Positions 1-8,539 are shown, counted from the stretch's first letter. The stretch is DNA of 64,000 bases from Bacteroidales bacterium (GCA_017645275.1 JAGCPH010000020.1:1-64000), one strand, 5' to 3'. Numbers and translations: made by a program. The notes: a model not told the origin generated them from the sequence alone.

Positions 1-201
1 TCATAGAATTTCTTACGAAAGAAAAAATATGTGAAATATATTTTTGCAACCAAATTTCCAAATACATTTCATTTGCTGTCACTTATAGTCAGTTGTCCAC
101 ACTAACTAACACGCAAAAAAGCTAGCACGCCAAAAATGAAAATTATCACGCCAAAAATCGCATTTTGCACGCCAAAAACAGGTCGATTTTACCCGATTAA
201 A
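1..201. repeat. AT-rich intergenic region with short phased repeats
   Basis: No gene is seen here. Four copies of a short motif ACGC(C)AAAAA occur at about 111-120, 127-135, 148-157 and 169-178. The last three are spaced 21-22 bp, close to two helical turns. The segment lies downstream of the tRNA-Lys terminator and may be the upstream region of a gene beyond the left edge. Its function is not known. Confidence 0.4.
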
Positions 202-245
202 AAGCCTTAAACCACTGTCTATCAGTAATTTAAGGCTTATTTTTG
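202..245 (-). terminator. Intrinsic terminator after tRNA-Lys
   Basis: A 10-bp perfect inverted repeat (202-211 paired with 229-238, core AAGCCTTAAA) is flanked by A and T runs on both sides, so it can work in both directions. On the minus strand it follows directly after tRNA-Lys. Confidence 0.75.
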
Positions 246-247
246 TG

Positions 248-320
248 TGACCTGGCTGGGGCTCGAACCCAGGACCCCCACATTAAAAGTGTGATGCTCT
301 ACCTGCTGAGCTACCAAGTC
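248..320 (-). tRNA. tRNA-Lys(TTT)
   Basis: The minus strand folds as a full cloverleaf. The acceptor GACTTGG pairs with CCAGGTC, allowing one G-U. The D arm contains TAGCTCAGC. The anticodon loop is CTTTTAA with anticodon TTT, and the T arm contains GGTTCGAGCC. The discriminator base is A and CCA is not encoded. A TATTTTTG -7 box at 349-356 with an upstream TTTG (379-382 on the complementary strand) suggests its own promoter just downstream of the tsaC-like gene. Confidence 0.95.
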
Positions 321-398
321 ATGCTCTTGTTATTCACAATTGCGACTGCAAAAATACTGTATTTTCCAATACGCCCGACAAAAATTTTTCAAAAATTT

Positions 399-1010
399 TT
401 ATATCAGGATGCCTTTGCCCTGACGAGTGATAAGTATCTCATTATCAGTGCAATCCACTATAGTGCTCTCCTTGTTTTCCCCGAATCCGCCGTCAATGAT
501 GATGTCGACTCTGTCTTTATAATGCTCATTAATCTCCTCCGGATCGGTCAAATATCCTGAAATTTCATCTTCATCGAGGATTGATGTCGTCATTATCGGA
601 CATCCTAACTCTTTCACGATGTTGGTTATTATCGGCTGGTCAGGGATACGTATTCCTATGGTCTTGCGCTTGCTCTGGAAAATCTTCGGGATGTTGTTGT
701 TGGCCTCCAAAATGAAGGTGAATGCCCCCGGAAGATTGCGCTTCATCAGCTTGAACACCTCGTTGCTGATAGGCTTGGTGAACTCCGATAGCTGACTTAA
801 ATCATTGAAGATGAATGAGAAAACAGCCTTTTCTTTCCTGATTCCCTTAATCTGTGCGATGCGCTCAAACGCCTTGTTGCTCTTCACGCTGCAGCCAATG
901 CCGTAGATGGTGTCGGTAGGGAAGATGATCACGCCGTCGTCGTTGAGGCACTCAAGCACCATCTTGATGTGACGCGGATTGGGATTCTCGGGGTGTATTT
1001 GAAGGAACAT
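399..1010 (-). CDS. TsaC/YrdC/Sua5-family L-threonylcarbamoyladenylate synthase
   Basis: This 203-residue cytosolic protein belongs to the YrdC/Sua5/YciO fold. The fold makes threonylcarbamoyl-AMP from threonine, bicarbonate and ATP for the t6A modification of ANN-decoding tRNAs. The N-terminal motif PTDTIYGIGC (about residues 31-40) and the basic stretch IKGIRKEK are family signatures. The length fits a single YrdC domain without the Sua5 C-terminal extension. YciO-type paralogues look similar, so the exact subgroup is uncertain. It lies between two tRNA genes, which suits a role in tRNA modification, though each tRNA appears to have its own promoter. Confidence 0.85.
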   Translation of the reverse strand: MFLQIHPENPNPRHIKMVLECLNDDGVIIFPTDTIYGIGCSVKSNKAFERIAQIKGIRKEKAVFSFIFNDLSQLSEFTKPISNEVFKLMKRNLPGAFTFILEANNNIPKIFQSKRKTIGIRIPDQPIITNIVKELGCPIMTTSILDEDEISGYLTDPEEINEHYKDRVDIIIDGGFGENKESTIVDCTDNEILITRQGKGILI

Positions 1011-1033
1011 ATAGATTTTATTAAGTTTTTCAT

Positions 1034-1067
1034 CAAAAAAACGCCCAACCGTATGGCCAGGCGTTTG
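1034..1067 (-). terminator. Intrinsic terminator after tRNA-Arg
   Basis: AAACGCC (1039-1045) pairs with GGCGTTT (1060-1066). On the minus strand the stem is followed by a run of T. It separates tRNA-Arg from the downstream tsaC-like gene. Confidence 0.8.
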
Positions 1068-1073
1068 CTTGCG

Positions 1074-1147
1074 TGATCCGGTTGGGATTCGAACCCAAGA
1101 CCCACAGCTTAGAAGGCTGTTGCTCTATCCAGCTGAGCTACCAGACC
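1074..1147 (-). tRNA. tRNA-Arg(TCT)
   Basis: The minus strand gives a complete cloverleaf. The acceptor GGTCTGG pairs with CCGGATC. The anticodon stem ACAGC/GCTGT encloses loop CTTCTAA with anticodon TCT, and the T arm contains GGTTCGAATCC. The discriminator is A and CCA is not encoded. A TATTTTTG -7 box lies at 1165-1172 with TTTG at 1195-1198 (complementary strand), the same layout as upstream of tRNA-Lys. Confidence 0.95.
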
Positions 1148-1251
1148 ATTGCATTTTGCGACTGCAAAAATACAACATTTTTCGTAAAGACGAACAAAAA
1201 ATACAAAAATTTCTTTGTATTTGTAAAGTTGGTGATAATCAAATGATTACA

Positions 1252-1512
1252 TTACTTCTTGCCTTTCATCGGCTGAGGCTTGGACTTCTTGACGTTGATG
1301 ACGTTGCCCATAAACTCCATTTCGTTAGTCTCCACAACAGCGACATATGCCTCATTGTCAAATGGCATCTCGACAAAACCATAGCATTTCGAACGGTTGG
1401 TGTCGTGATCCATGATAACTTTGCATGATGACACTGTGCCGAAATGTTCAAACAGCTGTCTTACATCGTCCGCAGTAGTCTTTGGATGGAGTTTTGCTAT
1501 AAAAATCTTCAT
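1252..1512 (-). CDS. Short RRM RNA-binding protein
   Basis: This 86-residue protein is one RNA recognition motif. RNP2 is IFIAKL near residue 3 and RNP1 is KCYGFVEM around residues 42-49, followed by a short basic tail (KKSKPQPMKGKK). Stand-alone RRM proteins of this size are common in Bacteroidetes and bind single-stranded RNA. A role in post-transcriptional control is inferred from the family. A TATCTTTG -7 box on the minus strand at 1560-1567 gives a leader of about 40 nt. It has no operon partner. Confidence 0.9.
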   Translation of the reverse strand: MKIFIAKLHPKTTADDVRQLFEHFGTVSSCKVIMDHDTNRSKCYGFVEMPFDNEAYVAVVETNEMEFMGNVINVKKSKPQPMKGKK

Positions 1513-1633
1513 ACAATAATAAAAATAATTATTAGTTATAACTGGTTATTTATCAGCTGCAAAGATATAACTAATTTTTATATATTGAAGAATTTTTAAA
1601 AAATATTTTAAATAATAATTTTTAAATCGAGAT

Positions 1634-2710
1634 TTATTTCGCTATCTCCATTATTTTACTGATGATTTCGGTGTTATCCATGATGCCTGAAAATCTTTCC
1701 GCGCCTGGTCCGTATGAGAAAACTGGAACAAAAACCGCAGAGTGGCTACCAGTGCTGAAATTGAAGTCTGTTCTGGTGTATTTGCCATCAGGGTCGATGA
1801 TTGAAAGACCGCCCGTCTCATGGTCTGCAGTGACGACAACCAGAGTGTTTCCGTCTTTTTCAGCATAGTCGAGCACCACGTTGAGGGTGTTGTTGAAGTC
1901 TATCATCTCCTCGACGAGTGTAGTAGAATCGTTGGCATGACCTGCGAAATCGATCTGTGAGCCTTCGACCATCAGGAAGAAGCCGTTCTCGTTGTCAAGC
2001 ATCTCAATGGCCTTTGCCGTAGCCTTTGGCAGGAAATCACCACGTTGTGGAGCTGCGTCCAGATGTTTGCGGCAGGCAAGTACCATGGTTCTGGCGTTGT
2101 TATCTTCAATCTGCGGAAGCGAGTCGTAGATATTCCAGCCTTTTTCCCACATCTTGCTGATGAGGTCGACGCCGTCCTTGCGCTCGGTGAAATATTTCTT
2201 GCCACCGCCGAAGAGCACGTTAAGTCCTTCTTTCTCAGATATTTCGAGAGCTATGCCTTCGTTGTCTTTACGGGTGATGTTATGCGCGATGAAGTCAGCA
2301 GGGGTGGCATGCGTGACAGAGCATGTCACGACAACGCCTGTCTTTTTGCCTTGCTCGGCAAAGATTTCCAACATGCTCGGCACCGGGATGCTGTCAGGAT
2401 CCATTCCAACCACGCCATTGTTGGTCTTTGTGCCGTTAGCTATAGCCGAACCGCCAGCAGCCGAGTCGGTGATTTCGTTTGAAGCCGATTTCGTTATTGA
2501 AAAACCAGAGTAGGGGAAACGCTCAAACGCTGTTTTCTCCTGACTTGTAAGCAATAGGGCGTAAACCTGGGCCGGTCCCATGCCGTCGCCAATCAAAACG
2601 ATGACGTTTTTCGGACCTTTAGGAGCCTGATTTTTGTCGTTTGTGGTGCAAGAACTTGCAAAAAGTGTCGTAACGACGAGTAAAAAAGCTAACAATCTGC
2701 GTGTTTTCAT
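1634..2710 (-). CDS. Alkaline phosphatase, lipoprotein
   Basis: This 358-residue member of the PhoA alkaline phosphatase family hydrolyses phosphate monoesters outside the cytoplasm. Residues 1-20 form a signal peptide ending in a lipobox (FASSC), so Cys21 is probably lipidated. The metal and nucleophile motifs are present: GDGMG with Asp42, TDSAAGG with the catalytic Ser83, VTHATPADF, the TADHETGG zinc site, and a late GSHS histidine. It is shorter than E. coli PhoA, as in many Bacteroidetes forms. A TACCTTTG -7 box lies at 2728-2735 on the minus strand. No pho-box-like operator was recognised. Confidence 0.92.
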   Translation of the reverse strand: MKTRRLLAFLLVVTTLFASSCTTNDKNQAPKGPKNVIVLIGDGMGPAQVYALLLTSQEKTAFERFPYSGFSITKSASNEITDSAAGGSAIANGTKTNNGVVGMDPDSIPVPSMLEIFAEQGKKTGVVVTCSVTHATPADFIAHNITRKDNEGIALEISEKEGLNVLFGGGKKYFTERKDGVDLISKMWEKGWNIYDSLPQIEDNNARTMVLACRKHLDAAPQRGDFLPKATAKAIEMLDNENGFFLMVEGSQIDFAGHANDSTTLVEEMIDFNNTLNVVLDYAEKDGNTLVVVTADHETGGLSIIDPDGKYTRTDFNFSTGSHSAVFVPVFSYGPGAERFSGIMDNTEIISKIMEIAK

Positions 2711-2791
2711 GATAAATTTATTTTTTGCAAAGGTAATAAAATTCTGATAATCAATGATAAAAATTAAAAATAAAAATTTTTTAAAAAAATG

Positions 2792-2822
2792 TTTGGTGGT
2801 ATTAAAAAATGTTGTATTTTTG
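2792..2822 (+). promoter_or_regulatory. Bacteroidetes-type promoter of the tRNA-Ser/tRNA-Pro unit
   Basis: TTTG (2792-2795), 19 bp, then TATTTTTG (2815-2822). This matches the sigma-ABfr consensus of TTTG and TAnnTTTG with standard spacing, and the tRNA begins 27 nt later. Confidence 0.75.
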
Positions 2823-2848
2823 CACCCGCAAAGCCACAGAAAACAACT

Positions 2849-2936
2849 GGAGAGGTGGGTGAGTGGCTGAAACCAACAGTTTGCTAAACTGTCGTAGCCC
2901 CTAAGGCTACCGGGGGTTCGAATCCCCCCTTCTCCG
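2849..2936 (+). tRNA. tRNA-Ser(GCT)
   Basis: This is an 88-nt class II tRNA. Acceptor GGAGAGG pairs with CCTTCTCC allowing a G-U. The anticodon stem ACAGT/ACTGT encloses TTGCTAA with anticodon GCT. There is a long variable arm (TAGCCCCTAAGGCTA) and a T arm GGGGGTTCGAATCCCCC. The discriminator is G and CCA is not encoded. It is co-transcribed with the following tRNA-Pro. Confidence 0.95.
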
Positions 2937-2947
2937 CCGGATAATAT

Positions 2948-3022
2948 CGGGGCATAGCGCAGTCCGGCTAGCGCACCTGCTTTGGGAGCAGGGGGTCGCA
3001 GGTTCGAATCCTGCTACCCCGA
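2948..3022 (+). tRNA. tRNA-Pro(TGG)
   Basis: It starts CGGGG, as tRNA-Pro does. The acceptor pairs with CCCCG with one C-A mismatch at position 6. The anticodon stem CCTGC/GCAGG encloses TTTGGGA with anticodon TGG, and the T arm is CAGGTTCGAATCCTG. The discriminator is A and CCA is not encoded. It lies 11 nt after tRNA-Ser and just before a strong terminator. Confidence 0.95.
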
Positions 3023-3026
3023 CACA

Positions 3027-3061
3027 AAAAAAGGATGTCAAAACTGACATCCTTTTTTTTA
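3027..3061 (+). terminator. Intrinsic terminator of the tRNA-Ser/tRNA-Pro unit
   Basis: AAGGATGTCA (3031-3040) pairs perfectly with TGACATCCTT (3045-3054) around a 4-nt loop. It is followed by a run of T to 3061. Confidence 0.9.
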
Positions 3062-3073
3062 TTTGTTTACGGC

Positions 3074-3110
3074 TTACAGTTTATAACCTTCAATAAACTA
3101 TAAACTGTAA
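3074..3110. repeat. 12-bp inverted repeat between convergent units
   Basis: TTACAGTTTATA (3074-3085) is perfectly complementary to TATAAACTGTAA (3099-3110). It lies just downstream of the speA stop codon and after the tRNA terminator. The adjacent AGTAAACA is part of a GTAAAC-rich string that recurs at 51951-51978. It may form a weak hairpin at the speA 3' end. Confidence 0.5.
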
Positions 3111-3120
3111 ACAGTAAACA

Positions 3121-5034
3121 TTACTCAAGATAAGTATATCCGTACAATCCTGACCTGTAATTCGACAGGAACTCTTTTCCTTCTTCCACAGTGATCTTTC
3201 CAGCTTTCACGCAGCTCGTGACCCATGACTCCACTGTGCGGACAAGTTTCTTCGGACTGTATTGAACATATTCCAAGACTTCAGCAACTGTCTCACCGTC
3301 AATGAGTTGGTCGATGTAATAGCCTTTCTCGTCGACGGAGACGTGCACCGCGTTGGTGTCGCCGAAGAGGTTGTGCATATCGCCCAAAATCTCCTGATAT
3401 GCGCCTACGAGGAACACACCTATATAATATGGTTCGTCTTTTTTCAATGTGTGAACCGGCAGGTTGTGCGATAAGCTGTGGCCGGTGACGTAAGTGGTCA
3501 TCTTGCCGTCGGAGTCGCAAGTGATGTCCTGCAAAGTGGCTTCTCTGTCAGGATACTCGTTCAAACGATGGATTGGCATCACAGGGAACACCTGGTCGAT
3601 AGCCCATGCGTCAGGCAGCGACTGGAACATAGAGAAGTTGCAGAAATATTTGTCAGCCAGCAACTTAGGCAAAGCGAGCAACTCATCGGGAACTCTCTTT
3701 TGCTGTGATGCTAACTGGTTGATTTCCATTGCGATAGACCAGAAAATACGCTCAATTTTGGCTCTTGTCTTGAGGTCGAGCAGACCCATGTTGAAGAGGT
3801 CGAGGGCTTCCTCACGGATCTCCTGGGCATCGTGCCATGTCTCAAGCATCGACGACTGCTTGCTGGTGAGGTTGTCCCATGTCTCGTAGAGGTCGTGGAT
3901 GAGCTCGTGGTCGTCGTCTTCAACCTTCTCGTTGTCATCGTCCCATGTCGGAAGTGACGCTGTCTCAAGCACTTCCATAATCAAGACTGAGTGGTGTGCC
4001 GTCAGAGCGCGTCCCGACTCGTTGATGACGTTAGGATGCTGCAATCCGTTTTTATCGCATGCGTCGACGATAGAGAAGATAGCGTCGTTTACGTATTCCT
4101 GGATGGTATAGTTGACTGAACTTGCACTGTTGGCTGAGTGCGTGCCGTCGTAGTCGACACCAAGACCGCCGCCAACGTCAACAAACTCAACGTTGAAGCC
4201 CATTTTGTGAAGCTGCACATAGAACTGTGCCGCTTCCTTCAAGGCTATCTTTATGCTTCTGATCTTCGTCACCTGGCTGCCGATGTGGTAATGCACCAGC
4301 TTGAGGCAGTCCTTCATATCGTTTTTCTCAAGGAACTCAAGGGCTTCGAGCAGTTCTGACGATGAGAGGCCGAACTTCGAGGCGTCGCCGCCTGAGTCTT
4401 CCCATTTGCCAGCGCCTGAACTCGCCAGTTTGATGCGGATACCAATCTTTGGCGACACTTTCAGCTGTTTCGACAGCTTGGCGATGAGGCGTAACTCATT
4501 CATTTTCTCGACCACTATGATGATGGTGCGGCCCATCTTCTGGGCTAACAACGCCAACTCGATGAAGCTCTCGTCTTTGTAGCCGTTGCAGATAATCAAC
4601 GACTCGCTGTCGGTGTTCGAAGCGATGATGGCGTGAAGCTCAGGCTTCGAGCCTGCTTCCAAGCCGATGTTGAACTTCTTGCCGTGGCTCACGATCTCCT
4701 CGACCACAGGGCGCATCTGGTTGACTTTGATAGGGAAGACAATGAAGTTCTTTCCCTTGTAGTCATACTCTTTTGCGGCTTCTTTGAAGCATGAATCGAT
4801 TTTTTCGATACGGGTGTCGATGATGTCAGGAAAACGAATCAGCATTGGAGCCGACACGTCACGAAGCTGCAACTCATCGACGAGCTCACGGAGGTCAACG
4901 GAGGCACAACCCTCGCGCGGAGTCACCACCACATGACCTTTCTCATTGATTGAGAAATAGTTAATTCCCCAGTTGTTGATGTTGTAGAGCTCAGCCGAGT
5001 CCTCAACACGCCATTTTCTCATGCTTCTTCCCAT
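3121..5034 (-). CDS. speA: Biosynthetic arginine decarboxylase
   Basis: This 637-residue PLP-dependent enzyme decarboxylates arginine to agmatine, the first step of the agmatine route to polyamines. The PLP lysine is expected at Lys103 (FIVFPIKVNQ). The fold-type III barrel includes HYHIGSQ and the glycine-rich FVDVGGGLGVDYDG. The C-terminal active-site cysteine lies in DITCDSDGK. Length matches the SpeA family. Met1 or Met5 could be the start, because the minus-strand TACATTTG box at 5054-5061 leaves a leader of only about 10-25 nt. The gene is divergent from the sugar kinase. No agmatine deiminase is seen nearby. Confidence 0.96.
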   Translation of the reverse strand: MGRSMRKWRVEDSAELYNINNWGINYFSINEKGHVVVTPREGCASVDLRELVDELQLRDVSAPMLIRFPDIIDTRIEKIDSCFKEAAKEYDYKGKNFIVFPIKVNQMRPVVEEIVSHGKKFNIGLEAGSKPELHAIIASNTDSESLIICNGYKDESFIELALLAQKMGRTIIIVVEKMNELRLIAKLSKQLKVSPKIGIRIKLASSGAGKWEDSGGDASKFGLSSSELLEALEFLEKNDMKDCLKLVHYHIGSQVTKIRSIKIALKEAAQFYVQLHKMGFNVEFVDVGGGLGVDYDGTHSANSASSVNYTIQEYVNDAIFSIVDACDKNGLQHPNVINESGRALTAHHSVLIMEVLETASLPTWDDDNEKVEDDDHELIHDLYETWDNLTSKQSSMLETWHDAQEIREEALDLFNMGLLDLKTRAKIERIFWSIAMEINQLASQQKRVPDELLALPKLLADKYFCNFSMFQSLPDAWAIDQVFPVMPIHRLNEYPDREATLQDITCDSDGKMTTYVTGHSLSHNLPVHTLKKDEPYYIGVFLVGAYQEILGDMHNLFGDTNAVHVSVDEKGYYIDQLIDGETVAEVLEYVQYSPKKLVRTVESWVTSCVKAGKITVEEGKEFLSNYRSGLYGYTYLE

Positions 5035-5053
5035 AGTACAATAATTTGGACTG

Positions 5054-5100
5054 CAAATGTAACAAATATATTAATAGGTGTGAAGTTTTTTTTATCTTTG
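5054..5100. promoter_or_regulatory. Divergent promoters for speA and the sugar kinase
   Basis: On the minus strand TACATTTG (5054-5061) and TATATTTG (5063-5070) are candidate -7 boxes for speA. On the plus strand TATCTTTG at 5093-5100 lies 14 nt before the kinase ATG. Confidence 0.6.
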
Positions 5101-5114
5101 CAAAAAAATTAGAC

Positions 5115-6047
5115 ATGATACTGATTATCGATTGCGGTTCGACAAAGGCAGAATGGCTCGTCTTGGATGGCGAACATGTCGCTAAACGATTCATTACCAA
5201 TGGTTTCAATCCTAACTTTACGGAAAATGAAACGATAAAAAATATTATTGTTGAAGCAAAGAATATTATTGATAATCAAAACGTTAGCAAAATTGTCTTT
5301 TATGGTACGGGATGCGCATCGGAAGCTAACCAGAATAAGGTGGCGATGATATTTGCTATGACATTCAAAATCAATGATATAGAGGTGTATCCTGACTCTT
5401 TGGGAGCTTGCCATGCTTTGTTTGGCAGAAATGCCGGAGTCGCATGCATCTTGGGCACCGGCTCGAATGCCTGTGTCTATGACGGCGAAAAAATCACCGA
5501 AAGCATTGTGTCTCTAGGCTTTATGCTCGGCGACGAGGGTAGTGGCTGCCACATCGGAAAGCGCTTGGTTCATGATTATTTTTATGAAATAATGCCTGAA
5601 GATTTGAGGGCTAAATTCGATGATAAATATCATCTCGACAGGGAGACACTCTTGAAAAACGTGTATCATGGCGATGCGCCGTCGCGCTATCTTGCTGAAT
5701 TTGCAAGGTTTGCTTTAGAAAATATTGAGAATCAATATGTTAAAAATATTGTGACAGAATGTTTTGATGAATTTATTTTGTTGGCGCAACGTTCATTTCG
5801 TCATTTCGAGCGGAACGAAGTGGAGTCGAGAAATCACCGGCATTTGAATGAACCGAATCAATTGATTGGCGGAGATTTCTCCATTCCGCTACGCTTCAGT
5901 CGAAATGACAAGTGGGGTTTCGTAGGCTCAGTGTCTTATGCTTTTCAAGATATTCTTTTACAAGTCCTTGATCACCACAATATTACATGCTCTAAAATCC
6001 TGAAAAACCCGATGGACGGGCTGATAGAGTATTACAAAACATTATAA
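5115..6047 (+). CDS. BadF/BadG-family N-acetylglucosamine kinase-like protein with repeat insertion
   Basis: This 310-residue ASKHA-fold kinase resembles N-acetylglucosamine kinases of the BadF/BadG/BcrA/BcrD ATPase family. ATP-binding motifs are visible: IIDCGSTKAEWLVLDG at the N-terminus, GTGSNACVYDG, and LGDEGSGCHIGKR. The ATG at 5115 is preferred over an in-frame ATG at 5046 because the -7 box at 5093-5100 lies between them. Residues 229-265 are encoded by a 111-bp dispersed palindromic element inserted in-frame between an alpha-helical stretch and the conserved GFVGSVSYAF motif. Whether the enzyme still folds is unknown. Its stop codon overlaps that of the convergent gene (6042-6047). 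GlcNAc phosphorylation fits the nearby GlmS amino-sugar function. Confidence 0.85.
   Translation: MILIIDCGSTKAEWLVLDGEHVAKRFITNGFNPNFTENETIKNIIVEAKNIIDNQNVSKIVFYGTGCASEANQNKVAMIFAMTFKINDIEVYPDSLGACHALFGRNAGVACILGTGSNACVYDGEKITESIVSLGFMLGDEGSGCHIGKRLVHDYFYEIMPEDLRAKFDDKYHLDRETLLKNVYHGDAPSRYLAEFARFALENIENQYVKNIVTECFDEFILLAQRSFRHFERNEVESRNHRHLNEPNQLIGGDFSIPLRFSRNDKWGFVGSVSYAFQDILLQVLDHHNITCSKILKNPMDGLIEYYKTL
5799..5909. repeat. 111-bp palindromic dispersed element inside the sugar kinase gene
   Basis: The element is bounded by CGTCATTTCGAG and TCGAAATGAC. Inside are GAGAAATCACCGG and GGCGGAGATTTCTCC, forming nested inverted repeats. Related copies lie at 39241-39362 and 54855-54975, and a single arm lies at 15435-15463. 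Here it is exactly 37 codons and open in the gene's frame. Confidence 0.85.
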
Positions 6048-8507
6048 CGTCAACCCGACTTTGAGTTTGAACGAGAAGTTGTCGCCGACGTTGTCGAACG
6101 AGTTGGCACCGTAACGGTAATAGACGCCGATTCCCCATTTCGATGTGCTGAATTTCAATAAGTTATCAAAAACTATGCCGCTTTCGTAGAAGCCGTCTTT
6201 CATGCTCTTGAGCTCCATACCGCCATGTTGCTGCACATTGTCGATGTCGCCCCAACCGATATTGGTGACGAAGATGAATTCTGGACTGAAGTATTTGGTT
6301 TTGAAGAACTTACCGAAGTTATGTGTGAAGAAAAGCAACGCAAACTTGTCACAGATGAATTCGTTGATGTACATCGTGGCAAAACTCTCGGTCGAGTAGA
6401 GCGCAAAACCGCGGTTGTTGGCGTAGATATTGAAATTCTCGAATATCGGCGTGTCGCCAAATACATATCCAGCTTGCAGTGTTATCGTTGTTTTGCCGAT
6501 GTAACGTGTTACAAATGAATATGTTAGCTGTGCCTGAATCTTGTCAAAGTTGAACGGACAGTCGAGCACGCCTTTCAAGCCTTTCTGGTATGAGAGCCAA
6601 ATCACTGGTTTGCCAGGCGTCACGGTCACCAAGCCTTTGTTTGTGAGCATGTAACGCTCGCCTGGCGCGATCCTGACCTTGAAATCCAATGTAGTGACAC
6701 GGAAACGGCCGCTGTAGACGGTGTCGCCCGGGTTGTAAACGTACCAGTCGTACATCTCCTTGTCGCTGAGGCTGAATTTTACGAAACCCTTGCATACATT
6801 GGCAAAACGTGATGAAAGCTCAGCTGCCGCCGTGGTGTTCAAGGTGGTCCATTTTATGTAAAAATACTTGTAATTGCTCTCGTTGAGGATGCTGGTTGAG
6901 TTGACGAATCCGTAATTGCCCACAGCATCGTATATGTGGTCGATGCTGAGTCTCAGCCCGAAGTCTTGTTTGAGGTTGAATTTAAGCTCGATGTCACCGC
7001 CGGCGTTGCCGTGTTTCGGACCGAACCAATAGCCGACATAGCCACCAAATCTTAGGTACTTCGACAGTTTCTCGTTGGTTCTCAATCCCAAACCGAGGTA
7101 TAATTTGTTGCTGATATTGTATTTCAGGATGTCCGACAGCCCGATGTTGACTTTCCCCCAAGGTATAGCGCCGTCTTTAATGATGGTGTTGGTCGTATTC
7201 AAGATCTGGTCAAAGTCAAATCCCATTTCTCTTCTCATGTCATCGACTATGGTGTCTACAACCTTGTAAGTATTTGATATTCTTTTGTTTAGACTGTCGT
7301 TACGATAATATTTCCAATATGTCTCGTCTTTCATTCCCGAGTCTTCGGCGAGCTCGATGTCGGTGGAGCTAAACTTCTTATTATCAATGGGTTCAGTGAT
7401 GTTGATGTTCGAGATATAGCTCTTTCCGATGCCCTTGAGTGAGGTGTTGGTGTTTTCTGCTGTCATGCCCGATGATATCTGTATGGATTGGTCACTGGCA
7501 AGCATTCTCATGAATATGATGTCGGTGTTGAGTTGCACTGGAAACCACACAGAATCATTGATTTTTGCGTAAAGCTGCTGTATCTTCACGTCGAGGGTGT
7601 TGGTCTTGTCGGCGGCCTCGGCTTTCACGTTGACGATGGCCCAGCCGTCGGAAGTTATTGTCATGACACCTTTTAAAGCATCGAAAGTGGCGTTTCGGCG
7701 CGGTTTGAACGATATTATATATAAGGTGTCGCCATCAGCGGTCGGTATAGTCGATTCGAGACCGAAGAAATAACGCGACTTGCTGCCTGGCGTGATCGGG
7801 TTGACATAGTTTTTCTCATAAACGGTGATGAATTCGTCATAAAAATGAGTGCTCTGCATGCCGTCGAGGATGTAAAAATACATCGGATTCTTTAGTCCTG
7901 ACACGATGTTTGCCTTGATTTCGCGCTTGTTTTTGTGCGGTTTCTTATGATAAATCTCCGAGACGGTCTCCATCACCATTAGGTCGTTTTCGCGCCAGAG
8001 CTTGCCGAAGTCCATGAAAACTGAGTCGGCGACCTCGGTGGTGTCGATGGTGAAAACCATGCGGTCGTAAATCGTATATGAGTAATAATCAAGCATTTCG
8101 GGGTTGTTGTGCTTGCGATTTCTCACCACGTTGTCGATGATGCGGTGGGCTGGGTTCTCGCCAGCATAAAAAACGACCTCGTCGAGCTTGTAACTTATGG
8201 GACTTAATCGGATTTTATTGCTTTTACTGCTCAATTCTTCAACAGAAACCGATTTTTTGCGGTATCCGACGTATGAAAATGTAAGCTTTTCAATCTCATT
8301 TTTGCTTGTGATGCTGAAATTGCCGTCGATGTCGGTGGTAGTGCCGAAGGTGCCGTCGTCGTTGACAATGATGTTCACAAACGCCAGTTTCTGTTTGGTG
8401 ACGCTATCCATGACAGAGCCGCTGATGCTGAAAACCTGAGCGTTTGCTGCTATTCCAACAATAGTCAAAAACAAAAACAATATGAATCTCTTAAAACTCA
8501 TTTTCAT
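6042..8507 (-). CDS. DUF5686 outer-membrane protein with carboxypeptidase-regulatory-like domain
   Basis: This 821-residue secreted or outer-membrane protein has an N-terminal signal peptide (about residues 1-24, ending ANAQ). It continues with a CarboxypepD_reg-like beta-sandwich (about 27-110: ISGSVMDSVTKQKLAFVNIIV, then TTTDIDGNFSI and FSYVGYRKK). The rest matches the DUF5686 layout and ends in amphipathic beta-strand-rich sequence with a terminal aromatic strand, consistent with a beta-barrel. The function of DUF5686 is not established. Met1 or Met3 may start. A minus-strand TAATTTTG -7 box lies at 8521-8528. Its stop overlaps the stop of the convergent kinase. Confidence 0.85.
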   Translation of the reverse strand: MKMSFKRFILFLFLTIVGIAANAQVFSISGSVMDSVTKQKLAFVNIIVNDDGTFGTTTDIDGNFSITSKNEIEKLTFSYVGYRKKSVSVEELSSKSNKIRLSPISYKLDEVVFYAGENPAHRIIDNVVRNRKHNNPEMLDYYSYTIYDRMVFTIDTTEVADSVFMDFGKLWRENDLMVMETVSEIYHKKPHKNKREIKANIVSGLKNPMYFYILDGMQSTHFYDEFITVYEKNYVNPITPGSKSRYFFGLESTIPTADGDTLYIISFKPRRNATFDALKGVMTITSDGWAIVNVKAEAADKTNTLDVKIQQLYAKINDSVWFPVQLNTDIIFMRMLASDQSIQISSGMTAENTNTSLKGIGKSYISNINITEPIDNKKFSSTDIELAEDSGMKDETYWKYYRNDSLNKRISNTYKVVDTIVDDMRREMGFDFDQILNTTNTIIKDGAIPWGKVNIGLSDILKYNISNKLYLGLGLRTNEKLSKYLRFGGYVGYWFGPKHGNAGGDIELKFNLKQDFGLRLSIDHIYDAVGNYGFVNSTSILNESNYKYFYIKWTTLNTTAAAELSSRFANVCKGFVKFSLSDKEMYDWYVYNPGDTVYSGRFRVTTLDFKVRIAPGERYMLTNKGLVTVTPGKPVIWLSYQKGLKGVLDCPFNFDKIQAQLTYSFVTRYIGKTTITLQAGYVFGDTPIFENFNIYANNRGFALYSTESFATMYINEFICDKFALLFFTHNFGKFFKTKYFSPEFIFVTNIGWGDIDNVQQHGGMELKSMKDGFYESGIVFDNLLKFSTSKWGIGVYYRYGANSFDNVGDNFSFKLKVGLTL

Positions 8508-8539
8508 GATTATTATGGTGCAAAATTAAAAAAAATTCC

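Noticed and set aside
243..560. Open frame over tRNA-Lys and the end of the tsaC-like gene
   Set aside because: It runs through a tRNA and antisense to a conserved gene, with no family similarity.
1069..1428. Open frame over tRNA-Arg
   Set aside because: Antisense to the RRM gene and across a tRNA, so spurious.
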